A stretch of 40,974 nt of DNA from an uncultured Lachnospiraceae bacterium (GTDB taxonomy: Bacteria > Bacillota_A > Clostridia > Lachnospirales > Lachnospiraceae): contig CAJTOU010000012.1 of assembly GCA_910577835.1 (NCBI GenBank), positions 35,744 to 76,717 on the forward strand, given 5' to 3'. Both the position numbers and the translations under genes were made by a program. Shown piece after piece: positions 8,144-16,171 of the stretch (positions are counted from its first letter, which is position 1; each line of letters begins with the position of its first letter). The notes beneath the pieces are model-generated. The model saw only the letters and a list, made by a program, of their open reading frames with translations, had not been told where the DNA came from and did not search any database.

Positions 8144-9871
8144 ATGGCATTTGCTTTTAAAAAAACAAATTATATTTCGATTGGCAGGGGCAGGGAAGAA
8201 AAAGAAGAAGAAAAACAGGCGGCTACGCTTGTCATTCCGGAAGGCATGTGGATGAAATGCGCAAATTGCGGAGAAACAATCTATACGGAAGATGTGGAAA
8301 ATAATAACTACATTTGTCCAAAATGCAGCTACAATTTCCGGCTGGAAGCTGGAAAAAGGCTGGAAATGGTGCTGGATAACGAAACATTTCAGGAATGGGA
8401 CCATGGTTTAAAAACAACAAACCCACTTGATTTTGACGGCTATCCGGCAAAAATAAGTGCTTTGCAGACAAAGACAGGTTTAGATGAGGCTGTGATTACC
8501 GGTGAGGGAATGATACATGGTCAGAAACTGGCCATAGGAGTATGTGATTCCAGATTTCTAATGGGAAGCATGGGACAGGTGGTAGGAGAAAAAATTGCGC
8601 GCATGTTTGAAAAGGCCACGGCGAAAAAAATACCGGTGGTTATTTTTGCATGCTCCGGTGGTGCCAGAATGCAGGAGGGAATTATTTCTCTTATGCAGAT
8701 GGCAAAGACTTCACAGGCGATTAGAAAACATAATGATGCCGGACAGCTCTATATATCTGTTCTGACAGACCCGACTACTGGCGGAGTAACGGCAAGCTTT
8801 GCCATGCTTGGAGATATTATTCTGGCAGAGCCGGGAGCGCTGATAGGTTTTGCAGGACCACGTGTCATTGAACAGACGATTGGACAGAAACTGCCGGAAG
8901 GATTTCAGCGTTCAGAATTTTTATTGCAGCATGGTTTTATTGATGCGATAGTAAATCGAAATGATTTAAAGGATATTTTAAGTGAAATTCTTATGATGCA
9001 TAAAAAGAAACCGGACCGGATTAATACGTATGAACATTATCAAAAGAAAAATGCTCCTATTTCAAGGATACCCATGAGAAATAATGTGGATATGACGACG
9101 TGGGAGAAGGTGCAGACTGCAAGAAGTAATACAAGACCTTCTGCGCTTGATTATATCAATGAAATATTCAAGAATTTTATTGAATTTCACGGGGACAGGT
9201 ATTTTGGCGATGACGGGGCTGTGGTAGGAGGTATTGCAACGATATCAGAAATGCCGGTGACAGTGATTGGACAGCAGAAAGGGAAGAATACGAAGGAGAA
9301 TATTACAAGAAATTTTGGAATGCCGTCTCCTGAAGGATATCGGAAGGCGCTTCGGCTTATGAAGGAAGCGGAACGTTTTCAAAGACCAATTATCTGCTTT
9401 GTAGATACTCCGGGGGCATTTTGCGGGATAGAGGCTGAGGAACGGGGACAGGGAGAGGCGATTGCTAAGAATCTGTATGAGATGTCAGGGCTTACTGTGC
9501 CGGTGCTTACGATTGTGATTGGGGAAGGCGGCAGTGGAGGAGCACTGGCGATGGCGGTTGCAAATGAGGTGTATATGATGGAAAATGCGACGTATTCGAT
9601 ATTGTCGCCGGAAGGGTTTGCGTCGATTCTCTGGAAGGACAGCAAGAGAGCAGAGGAGGCTTCGCAGGTAATGAAGATTACGGCGGGGGATTTGCTGAAG
9701 CTTGGAGTGATAGAGAAGATTATTCCGGAGGTGATGCCGGCAGGGGAGGAGAATCTGTCGGATATTGTGAGATATATGAAGTGTTATATTAAGGAGTTTT
9801 TGGCGAAGTATAAGGGGATGAATGAAGAAGAGATTGTGAAACAGAGGTATGAGAGGTTTCGGGGGTTTTGA
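8144..9871 (+). CDS. accDA: Fused acetyl-CoA carboxylase carboxyltransferase, beta plus alpha subunits
   Basis: 575 residues, equal to AccD plus a short clostridial-type AccA in one chain. It transfers carboxyl from biotin to acetyl-CoA, giving malonyl-CoA. The AccD part (about 1-300) has the four-cysteine zinc ribbon Cys39, Cys42, Cys58, Cys61, and the crotonase-fold segment FACSGGARMQEG. The AccA part (about 315-575) begins at TTWEKVQTARSNTRPSALDY and contains GDRYFGDDGAVVGG, FVDTPGAFCGIEAEERGQGE and EGGSGGALA. There is no stop or frameshift between the two parts. The ATG at 8144 follows TGGAGG (8131-8136); the alternative at 8126 lies before that site. Last gene of the operon. Confidence 0.95.
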   Translation: MAFAFKKTNYISIGRGREEKEEEKQAATLVIPEGMWMKCANCGETIYTEDVENNNYICPKCSYNFRLEAGKRLEMVLDNETFQEWDHGLKTTNPLDFDGYPAKISALQTKTGLDEAVITGEGMIHGQKLAIGVCDSRFLMGSMGQVVGEKIARMFEKATAKKIPVVIFACSGGARMQEGIISLMQMAKTSQAIRKHNDAGQLYISVLTDPTTGGVTASFAMLGDIILAEPGALIGFAGPRVIEQTIGQKLPEGFQRSEFLLQHGFIDAIVNRNDLKDILSEILMMHKKKPDRINTYEHYQKKNAPISRIPMRNNVDMTTWEKVQTARSNTRPSALDYINEIFKNFIEFHGDRYFGDDGAVVGGIATISEMPVTVIGQQKGKNTKENITRNFGMPSPEGYRKALRLMKEAERFQRPIICFVDTPGAFCGIEAEERGQGEAIAKNLYEMSGLTVPVLTIVIGEGGSGGALAMAVANEVYMMENATYSILSPEGFASILWKDSKRAEEASQVMKITAGDLLKLGVIEKIIPEVMPAGEENLSDIVRYMKCYIKEFLAKYKGMNEEEIVKQRYERFRGF

Positions 9872-9908
9872 TGAAAAAAAGAGTGAAATTTTAGGATGAG
9901 GAAGAAAA

Positions 9909-9950
9909 AGCAGTTTATTACCATACTTTTAAGTGTGGTAATAAACTGCT
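9909..9950 (+). terminator. Terminator hairpin of the fatty-acid operon
   Basis: AGCAGTTTATTACCA (9909-9923) and TGGTAATAAACTGCT (9936-9950) form a perfect 15-bp stem, and the inner ACTT/AAGT can extend it. An A-rich stretch precedes it. The T-run downstream is weak and displaced (TTTTT near 9963), so efficiency is uncertain. Confidence 0.65.
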
Positions 9951-9970
9951 AAATGTTTCCAATTTTTATA

Positions 9971-9999
9971 TTGACGAAAATAAAAATATTTATTATAAT
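9971..9999 (+). promoter_or_regulatory. Sigma-A promoter for the small secreted protein
   Basis: TTGACG (9971-9976), a 17-bp spacer, TATAAT (9994-9999), in very AT-rich DNA. AGGAGG follows at 10022-10027. Confidence 0.8.
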
Positions 10000-10035
10000 A
10001 ATATTATAAATTTTAATAATTAGGAGGTATGATTG

Positions 10036-10452
10036 ATGAAATTTTACAAAAAATTAGCAATATTAGGGATTGTCGGAATTATGACGATAGGACAGTGTAT
10101 GCCGACTTTTGCAGTAAAAGCTTCGGATTATACATATTCTGCTTATAAGACAGGTGATTCTACCCCTTCACAGATTACAACAGTCTTGGTTGGCACAATG
10201 TCAGGACCATCAGCTTATTTAAGTTTGACAATTAGAGGGATATATACATTAAGAGGTAGTGGAAATCTTGTAACAGCACCATATACCAATACAAACGACC
10301 GTGCAATGGGTGTATCAATATCAGCAAAAATGTCTATTACACGAAATGTGCCAGGTTATGAATATTATCATTCTATTCGGTGTAGTGGAATGTATAAATC
10401 AACACCAACAGGAAGATTTGAAAGTGTAGGTACAAGAGATATCACAGTTTGA
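10036..10452 (+). CDS. Small secreted protein, family not recognised
   Basis: 138 residues. The ATG at 10036 is eight bases after AGGAGG; a TTG at 10033 in the same frame is less likely. Residues 1 to about 29 form a clear signal peptide: lysines at 2-6, a hydrophobic core LAILGIVGIMTIG, and a likely cleavage near TFA or AVKA. The mature part (about 110 residues) is rich in Ser, Thr, Tyr and Gly, has one cysteine, and looks beta-rich with no catalytic motif I recognise. It has a near-consensus promoter of its own and is followed by a terminator-like hairpin, so it is probably made in excess over the two lipoproteins downstream. Size and setting would fit a secreted peptide or bacteriocin-like product, but no sequence signature proves that. 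Confidence 0.7.
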   Translation: MKFYKKLAILGIVGIMTIGQCMPTFAVKASDYTYSAYKTGDSTPSQITTVLVGTMSGPSAYLSLTIRGIYTLRGSGNLVTAPYTNTNDRAMGVSISAKMSITRNVPGYEYYHSIRCSGMYKSTPTGRFESVGTRDITV

Positions 10453-10520
10453 AATGATAAATAAGTGCATAAAAAATATTATATAAAATACTTAAGATAT
10501 ATTCGTTTAAATTTCATGTT

Positions 10521-10560
10521 AAAAATAGAGTTAGTAAATATTTTGCTAGCTCTATTTTTA
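10521..10560 (+). terminator. Hairpin between the small secreted protein and the lipoprotein genes
   Basis: AAAAATAGAGTTAG (10521-10534) and CTAGCTCTATTTTT (10546-10559) form a 14-bp stem with one G-U pair, giving a U-rich 3' arm. It ends directly before AAAGGAGAG of the next gene, so it is a partial terminator or attenuator rather than an operon end, unless the next gene has its own promoter. Confidence 0.7.
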
Positions 10561-10578
10561 TAAAAGGAGAGAACAGAA

Positions 10579-11955
10579 ATGAAAAAGATTCAAATATTCC
10601 TATTATATATTACTATCTTGTTTTTATTTACTTCCTGTAAAAAGGGAGAAAAACAAAACGCTTCAGAATCAGAAACAAAAGTCTGTTTACAAACTGTGGA
10701 GCAGGAAGGTGCAAAAGAACCCGAATTAAAAAATATTCTTTTTGTAACAAAAGGAGATGATATTATTTTAACCGAAAAAGATAATGAAGAAATTAAAGCG
10801 GTTTCCGGTGTAACAGGAACAGAATTTTATGGCGGCGCAGCAAGAATAAGCTGTTTTTACAGAAAGGAAAAAGATTATACAACTGAAAATATTGTTAAAA
10901 ATCCAGAATATCCATACGACTATCCTCCAGAAATGATAAATGGAGAAAATTGTACTCGTTATATTGGCTCAGCAAAAAATCTCAGTGCAAATGACTTAAG
11001 TTCGGGAACCCTTCCTTCTGGTATGGATGAGATAGTGTTGTATTCCTCAGATAAATCTGTAATTGGAAAAAATTTGAAAATGTATTTCTGTAATTATTAT
11101 GATTTTGCGGAGTATCACTTTGATATAGGATATCTGGGAGACTTTGTAGGTAATCCGACTTTTTCTTTTATTGCAAAGGAAATGAAAATTACAGGTATTC
11201 TAAAGGAACAAACGACGCAGGTATATTTTTCCGACAGCTTTTGCGATATGATGAATAAATCAATGGATGTTATGTATCCCCAAGTAAGTGCGCAATGTTT
11301 TGATGGGGAAGAGGGTATCGGAATACAGGAAATAGATGGAAAAGTCGGACCAGAAGGAAAATATAAACTAACAGATACATTTTATGACAAACTTCCATGG
11401 AAAGGAGATTATATATCAATTAACAGGGGAGATTATTTATTTGAACTGGTATATGTGGATGAAAAATTAGGAAATCAGGAAGTGGGAATTTCAAAATACT
11501 GGATTCAAAATAAAATGCATACGGCTCAGACATATGGAACAGAGAAAGGCGCCATATATGATTTTATAGCACTTTCGTACTATGCTCAATGGAGACAGGA
11601 ACCGAAAGGACTGTTGGTACCAGAGAGTGAAGGATGTTTATGGGAAGACCCTCTCAGTTTTATTGGATATTCATTTTATTCAAAAGATTCTGTATCTAGT
11701 ACAGGTGTAATAACAGATAAGAGTGAAATTATCCAAAAAATCAGCAGCACACAGACAGAATCGGGTGATTATACTTTGGCAGTGAATCAGGAATTGTTTG
11801 ACCGCATATATAATTATGAGGGGACAAAGATAATAGCGGTTTATGTAGAACAGGGACAGGAAACACAGGTAATGGAGACGCTTCAGGAACAGGGATATAA
11901 GGAATACAGCCTTCCGGAATCAATTTGGATAAAAGTACATACGGAGGGAGAATAA
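10579..11955 (+). CDS. Lipoprotein resembling the extracellular domain of FtsX/MacB-type ABC permeases
   Basis: 458 residues. The lipobox LFTSC places the lipidated Cys at residue 20. The rest is soluble and has no membrane helix. The pattern resembles permease extracellular domains: EKDNEEIKAVSGVTGTEFYG near 60-80, a segment IVLYSSDKSVIGKNLKMYF, then KEMKITGILKEQTTQVYFSD, and near the end FDRIYNYEGTKIIAVYVEQG followed by VMETLQEQGY. In FtsX-family permeases such segments are followed by transmembrane helices; here the protein stops about 20 residues after them. The next gene overlaps the stop codon by one base (TAATG), so they are co-translated. It may be a stand-alone accessory lipoprotein or a derivative of a former permease. 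The similarity is my reading of motifs and has not been tested by alignment. Confidence 0.65.
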   Translation: MKKIQIFLLYITILFLFTSCKKGEKQNASESETKVCLQTVEQEGAKEPELKNILFVTKGDDIILTEKDNEEIKAVSGVTGTEFYGGAARISCFYRKEKDYTTENIVKNPEYPYDYPPEMINGENCTRYIGSAKNLSANDLSSGTLPSGMDEIVLYSSDKSVIGKNLKMYFCNYYDFAEYHFDIGYLGDFVGNPTFSFIAKEMKITGILKEQTTQVYFSDSFCDMMNKSMDVMYPQVSAQCFDGEEGIGIQEIDGKVGPEGKYKLTDTFYDKLPWKGDYISINRGDYLFELVYVDEKLGNQEVGISKYWIQNKMHTAQTYGTEKGAIYDFIALSYYAQWRQEPKGLLVPESEGCLWEDPLSFIGYSFYSKDSVSSTGVITDKSEIIQKISSTQTESGDYTLAVNQELFDRIYNYEGTKIIAVYVEQGQETQVMETLQEQGYKEYSLPESIWIKVHTEGE

Positions 11956-13241
11956 TGTATAAAAAAGTTTGGATGCTTATATGTATGGCAGGATTGACGA
12001 CCGTTTTATCCGGCTGCGAAAAATCTCAAGATGGAACAGAGAACCAGAAGGAGGAAACACAAACGAAATCTGTTGTGGAAAACATAGAAGAGGTGTTTTT
12101 ACATGCACCGGAAGGAAAAGAAATCATTACAGATTATAAAAAATTTACAGCACCGCAGGAAGACCAGAGCTATCATTTTGATACAGATTATCAATATTAT
12201 GTGACAAGTACATGGGGAGCTGCAAAAATGGAGGATTCCTATTATGTGGATGAGAACGGGCTGATAATGGTGCTGGATAGCGGCACACATGCCAAGCATC
12301 TGTTGTGCGCTAAGCCGGACTGCTCTCATAGCAATTATACATGCAGTGCAGTCATTCCAAATGATTCAGGCATTGCGTATTATAAAGGAAATCTGTATTC
12401 TATATGCAATTCAGAATATATAGAAAACGCAGAAAAAGGGATAATAAAATATTCTGTTGTAAAAACTTCTCTGTCAGGTGATACAAAGGATAAAGAAAAG
12501 GATATTTTAAAAGTTGCCATGGCAGATATGAATGTGTCAGCAGATGGTTATACCATGGGGATACGTTATATACAGCATCGAGGTTATCTGTATTATGTTT
12601 ATGTGGCAGGAAATATTGTGAACAATGAAGAATTTTATATGAACGGCAGTAATTGTATTTATAGGATACCATTAGAAGGGGAAGGAGAACCGGAATGTAT
12701 TCTTCCATTGGAAAAGGGAAGTAATTCTGGTCATATGTTTATGACAGCGGAGGGCTCCTATATTTATTTTGTTATGGCAAATGAACAGGCATTTGGGGAA
12801 TTATATCGTTATAATACGGAGTCAGACGTTGTAGAAAAAATGAATATGGGTGAAATTGCCGCAGAGTGTTATACTGTAATAAATGGAAAAATACTTTATA
12901 AAAAAACCTTTGATGCCAAACAGCTTTATCTGTATGACCCTATGACAGATAAAGAAGAGATGTTTGCAGATATGTCAGATATGTCCAAGGGGGATAGTTG
13001 GGATATTCACAGGGATAATAACAGAATCTATGTATATTATACAGATACAAAAGCAAAGGAAGCGTTTTTTATTGTTTTAAATCTGGAAGGTGATTATGTA
13101 CAGAAAATGGTATTGTCCAATCAATTTGAAGAGGGAAGCCAGCTAACACTGAGTTTTTTTGCCGCTGATGAATCTAATGTTGTGTGTCACATATTTGGTA
13201 CAGAAGAATACCTATATTTTGAAAAATCAGTAATAGAATAA
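11955..13241 (+). CDS. Lipoprotein with predicted beta-propeller and a Cys/His motif
   Basis: 428 residues. The ATG at 11955 overlaps the preceding stop by one base, with GGAGGGAG just upstream; an in-frame start at 11925 would lie inside the previous gene. The lipobox LSGC puts the lipid on Cys21. Residues 118-130 contain a C-x4-C-x-H-x4-C motif (CAKPDCSHSNYTC), a pattern I associate with a large group of Lachnospiraceae lipoproteins; it could bind metal or form disulfides. The remainder has repeated strand motifs such as YIYFVMANEQ, GELYRYN and IYVYYTDTKAK, consistent with a DUF5050/propeller-like fold. It probably acts on the outer face of the membrane with the preceding lipoprotein. The function is unknown. 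Confidence 0.7.
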   Translation: MYKKVWMLICMAGLTTVLSGCEKSQDGTENQKEETQTKSVVENIEEVFLHAPEGKEIITDYKKFTAPQEDQSYHFDTDYQYYVTSTWGAAKMEDSYYVDENGLIMVLDSGTHAKHLLCAKPDCSHSNYTCSAVIPNDSGIAYYKGNLYSICNSEYIENAEKGIIKYSVVKTSLSGDTKDKEKDILKVAMADMNVSADGYTMGIRYIQHRGYLYYVYVAGNIVNNEEFYMNGSNCIYRIPLEGEGEPECILPLEKGSNSGHMFMTAEGSYIYFVMANEQAFGELYRYNTESDVVEKMNMGEIAAECYTVINGKILYKKTFDAKQLYLYDPMTDKEEMFADMSDMSKGDSWDIHRDNNRIYVYYTDTKAKEAFFIVLNLEGDYVQKMVLSNQFEEGSQLTLSFFAADESNVVCHIFGTEEYLYFEKSVIE

Positions 13242-13245
13242 AATA

Positions 13246-13305
13246 AAAACACACACAAATGATTTATTTTTATTTGATATAAAAATTAAATCGTTTGTGT
13301 GTTTT
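13246..13305 (+). terminator. Terminator after the two-lipoprotein unit
   Basis: AAAACACACACAAATGATTTA (13246-13266) pairs with TAAATCGTTTGTGTGTTTT (13287-13305), with a two-base bulge and one G-U pair. The 3' arm ends in TTTT, followed by CTTTAT. Confidence 0.75.
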
Positions 13306-13422
13306 CTTTATGGAAAAAATATAAAATATGGCATTTCAAATGGTGAATATTTTAGGGTACTTTTCAGATTTAAATCCCCCTTCTACAATTCTGAAAAAAA
13401 GACTTCCCTATTTGAAAAAATA

Positions 13423-13431
13423 TGGTACAAT
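13423..13431 (+). promoter_or_regulatory. Extended -10 promoter upstream of the deacetylase gene
   Basis: TGGTACAAT is an extended -10 element 47 bp before the start codon. No good -35 hexamer is visible, so the call is tentative. Confidence 0.4.
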
Positions 13432-13478
13432 ATATGTAATGTCTAATGATAAATTTATAATAAACGGAGGTAAATAGG

Positions 13479-14489
13479 ATGAGTATTTATCGAGGGGAAG
13501 AGAGCGATAATACTGACAGAAAACCATGGAAGGCAAAGCCCAAAAGTAATCTGAGAACCAGGATGTTACTTTTTATGCTTTTGTTTATTGTTTCATTAAT
13601 GCTTTTGGCATGTGGTTCTTCGAAAAACGGTAATGTTTCTGGTGACAGTTCCAAGGAAACAAAAGATGTTGTGGAAGCTGTCGCATCGGAGAGTCAAAGT
13701 CCTTCGCAGATTCAGGATACTACAAAAGAACAAAAAACTACAAAGGAGGTTTCTACGACAGAAGAGCCTACCTCAGCGGAGCCTGTGACAGAACCGGAGA
13801 CAACAAGTCTGCCGGTTAATGTGGGGACAGATTTTCAGTTTGAAGATACTGGCGAAACAAAGTATGCATATCTGACTTTTGATGACGGACCAAGTGATAA
13901 TACATATCCGATTTTGGATATTTTGGACCAATATCAGGTAAAAGCTACATTTTTTATGGTTAGCAGGTCGGATGAAGTTTCTAGGCAAAGATGTAAGGCG
14001 ATTGCAGATAAAGGGCATGCACTGGGTATGCATTCTCATACACATGTTTATTCAGAGCTCTATGCAACGCTGGACAGCTTTAAGGCAGATGTACAGGGGA
14101 TTCATGACTGGCTGTATGAGGCCACGGGACAGGATGTAAAGCTGTATCGCTTTCCGGGAGGCAGCAGTAATACAGTCAGCAATGTGGATATAAATACCAT
14201 GATTGATTCTATAACTTCAATGGGATATATTTATTATGACTGGAATGTATCCAGCGGGGATGCTTCCAGCAAACCTGTCTCGGCGGAGGAAATGATTGAA
14301 AATATCAAGTCTCAGTCTCAGGGATACAGCAGAGTGATGATTCTTATGCATGACACAAATGTCAAGACAGAGACTGTTCGGGCATTGCCGGGTATTATAG
14401 AAACACTTCAAAGTGCCGGATATCAGATTGTGCCCATTAAAAATAATACAAGACCAGTTCAGCATGTAAAAGCTGGTTATATGCAGTAA
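13479..14489 (+). CDS. Membrane-anchored polysaccharide deacetylase (NodB domain, PgdA-like)
   Basis: 336 residues; GGAGG at 13465-13469 sets the start. A basic cytoplasmic N-terminus of about 27 residues precedes a hydrophobic segment (28-45) ending in LLAC, so it is anchored by a helix or possibly by lipid on Cys45. A Ser/Thr/Glu-rich linker (50-115) spans the wall region. The NodB domain (about 127-325) has TFDDGPS (catalytic and metal Asp135/Asp136), HSHTH (metal His185/His189), the arginine motif RFPGGSSN, and the C-terminal MILMHDT. The family removes acetyl groups from N-acetylglucosamine in peptidoglycan or related polymers, which raises lysozyme resistance. The exact substrate cannot be read from the sequence. 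Confidence 0.9.
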   Translation: MSIYRGEESDNTDRKPWKAKPKSNLRTRMLLFMLLFIVSLMLLACGSSKNGNVSGDSSKETKDVVEAVASESQSPSQIQDTTKEQKTTKEVSTTEEPTSAEPVTEPETTSLPVNVGTDFQFEDTGETKYAYLTFDDGPSDNTYPILDILDQYQVKATFFMVSRSDEVSRQRCKAIADKGHALGMHSHTHVYSELYATLDSFKADVQGIHDWLYEATGQDVKLYRFPGGSSNTVSNVDINTMIDSITSMGYIYYDWNVSSGDASSKPVSAEEMIENIKSQSQGYSRVMILMHDTNVKTETVRALPGIIETLQSAGYQIVPIKNNTRPVQHVKAGYMQ

Positions 14490-14575
14490 ATCATATAATT
14501 GTTTAAAGAATGACTGTGTATTATGCAGCAGTTAAAGAATAGTTGCATTGATTGTCAGATGGAGGAAGAAATGAA

Positions 14576-15385
14576 ATGAGTTTTTTAAAGGATTTGAAGG
14601 ATTTAAAAAAAGATATTTCCGTAGCAGTAAATGACAAGGAAACAAAGACGGAGGTTCCGGCTTCGGATATGAGCAGTGAAAAAAAAGTAAATATGACAGA
14701 AAATACCATAAATAAGACGGAGGACAAAAGTATGAGTGATATGACAAATACAACAGGACAGGCAGATACAGACGTGACGGTGATTGCCGCAGGAGCTGTG
14801 ATTACCGGAAGTATAGAATCAGAGGGTTCTGTTGCCGTATACGGTGTGGTAAATGGCGGTATTAAATGTAAAAAGAAATTTATTGCATCTGGTCAGGTGA
14901 CAGGAGATGTAGATGCAGGCGAAATATTTATTAATAAAGCAACGATAGATGGTAAGGTAGTCAGTGGCGGAAACTTAAAAATTGGAAGCGGTTCTGTGAT
15001 TCAGGGAGATGTGTATGGACAGACAGCAGTGATTGCAGGAGCTGTAAAGGGAGAAATTGATATTAAAGGACCTGTGATTATTGACAATACAGCGGTAATT
15101 AAAGGAAATATTAAGTCACGCTCTGTACAGATTAACAATGGAGCGATTATTGATGGTTATTGTTCGCAGTGCTATAATGATGTGGATGTGAAGGAAATTT
15201 TTAAAGATACCTTTCATGAAACGGAGATAACACCAGAGCCAGAAATAAAACAGGAACAGGCGCCGACAGAGGAACAGGCAGAGAGTGCCGCAGTGGCGTA
15301 TATTGAAGGGCTGGTTCAGGCAAAAGAAGCTGAGGCACAGGCAGCGCAGGCCAAGGCTGAAGAAAATCAGCAGGGAGGAATTTAA
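14576..15385 (+). CDS. Bactofilin (polymer-forming cytoskeletal protein)
   Basis: 269 residues. The ATG at 14576 follows GGAGG (14561-14565); the in-frame TTG at 14552 lies before that site. The N-terminus (1-60) is charged and polar. The core (about 66-195) is a beta-helix of regularly spaced short repeats (GSIESEGSVAVYGVVNGGIK, then GDVDAGEIFINKATIDGKV), which is the bactofilin (DUF583) pattern. The tail (about 205-269) is Glu/Ala/Gln-rich and probably helical. Bactofilins polymerise without nucleotide and help place cell-wall enzymes. The gene ends one base before the pyrH start, so the two are translationally linked. It occupies a position where many bacteria have rpsB-tsf. Confidence 0.85.
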   Translation: MSFLKDLKDLKKDISVAVNDKETKTEVPASDMSSEKKVNMTENTINKTEDKSMSDMTNTTGQADTDVTVIAAGAVITGSIESEGSVAVYGVVNGGIKCKKKFIASGQVTGDVDAGEIFINKATIDGKVVSGGNLKIGSGSVIQGDVYGQTAVIAGAVKGEIDIKGPVIIDNTAVIKGNIKSRSVQINNGAIIDGYCSQCYNDVDVKEIFKDTFHETEITPEPEIKQEQAPTEEQAESAAVAYIEGLVQAKEAEAQAAQAKAEENQQGGI

Positions 15386-15386
15386 G

Positions 15387-16094
15387 TTGAAGGATATAAA
15401 AAGAGTGTTGTTAAAGCTGAGCGGAGAAGCACTTGCTGGCGACAAAAAGACAGGCTTTGATGAGGAAACTGTGACAAAGGTTGCAAAACAGATAAAGACA
15501 CTTGTCAGGCAGGGATATGAAATCGGTATTATTATCGGCGGAGGAAATTTCTGGAGAGGCAGAACAAGCGAGAAAATTGACAGGACAAAGGCAGATGCCA
15601 TCGGGATGCTTGCAACAGTTATGAATTGTATTTATGTATCGGAGATTTTCAGGACAGAAGAAATGGAAACAGAGATATTGACTCCGTTTGAATGTGGTTC
15701 GTTTACAAAGCTTTTTTCAAAAGACAGGGCAGTAAAATATTTAAAACGGGGGCAGGTAGTATTTTTTGCCGGCGGAATCGGGCATCCATATTTTTCCACA
15801 GATATGGGCACTGTATTGTATGCGGTTGAAATAGAGGCAGATATGATTTTATCTGCGAAATCAATTGACGGCGTGTATGACAGTGACCCAGAAATCAATC
15901 CTGATGCCAGAAAATATGATGAAATTTCAGTTCAGGAAATTGTGGATAAAAAGCTTGGGATTATTGATTTGGCAGCGGCTGTACTTTGTATGGAGAATAA
16001 GATGCCTATGCGCTTATTTGGATTAAATGAACAAAACAGTATTGTTAATGCTGTAAGCGGAAAGTTTACAGGGACTAAGATAACAGTAGATTAA
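15387..16094 (+). CDS. pyrH: UMP kinase
   Basis: 235 residues. It phosphorylates UMP to UDP in pyrimidine synthesis. Motifs include the N-terminal VLLKLSGEALAG, GGGNFWRG, and DRTKADAIGMLAT. The start is TTG at 15387: GGGAGG (15373-15378) is correctly spaced, and homologues begin close to this point. The only in-frame upstream starts lie deep inside the bactofilin gene and would add basic, unrelated sequence. The one-base gap to bactofilin indicates translational coupling. First of the conserved housekeeping genes in this block. Confidence 0.95.
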   Translation: MKDIKRVLLKLSGEALAGDKKTGFDEETVTKVAKQIKTLVRQGYEIGIIIGGGNFWRGRTSEKIDRTKADAIGMLATVMNCIYVSEIFRTEEMETEILTPFECGSFTKLFSKDRAVKYLKRGQVVFFAGGIGHPYFSTDMGTVLYAVEIEADMILSAKSIDGVYDSDPEINPDARKYDEISVQEIVDKKLGIIDLAAAVLCMENKMPMRLFGLNEQNSIVNAVSGKFTGTKITVD

Positions 16095-16171
16095 TCTGGG
16101 GAATAAAAAATCAAATTAACTTAAGCAGAAATAATAGTAAATTAATTCAGAGTGAAAGGAATTTTTTTAAA

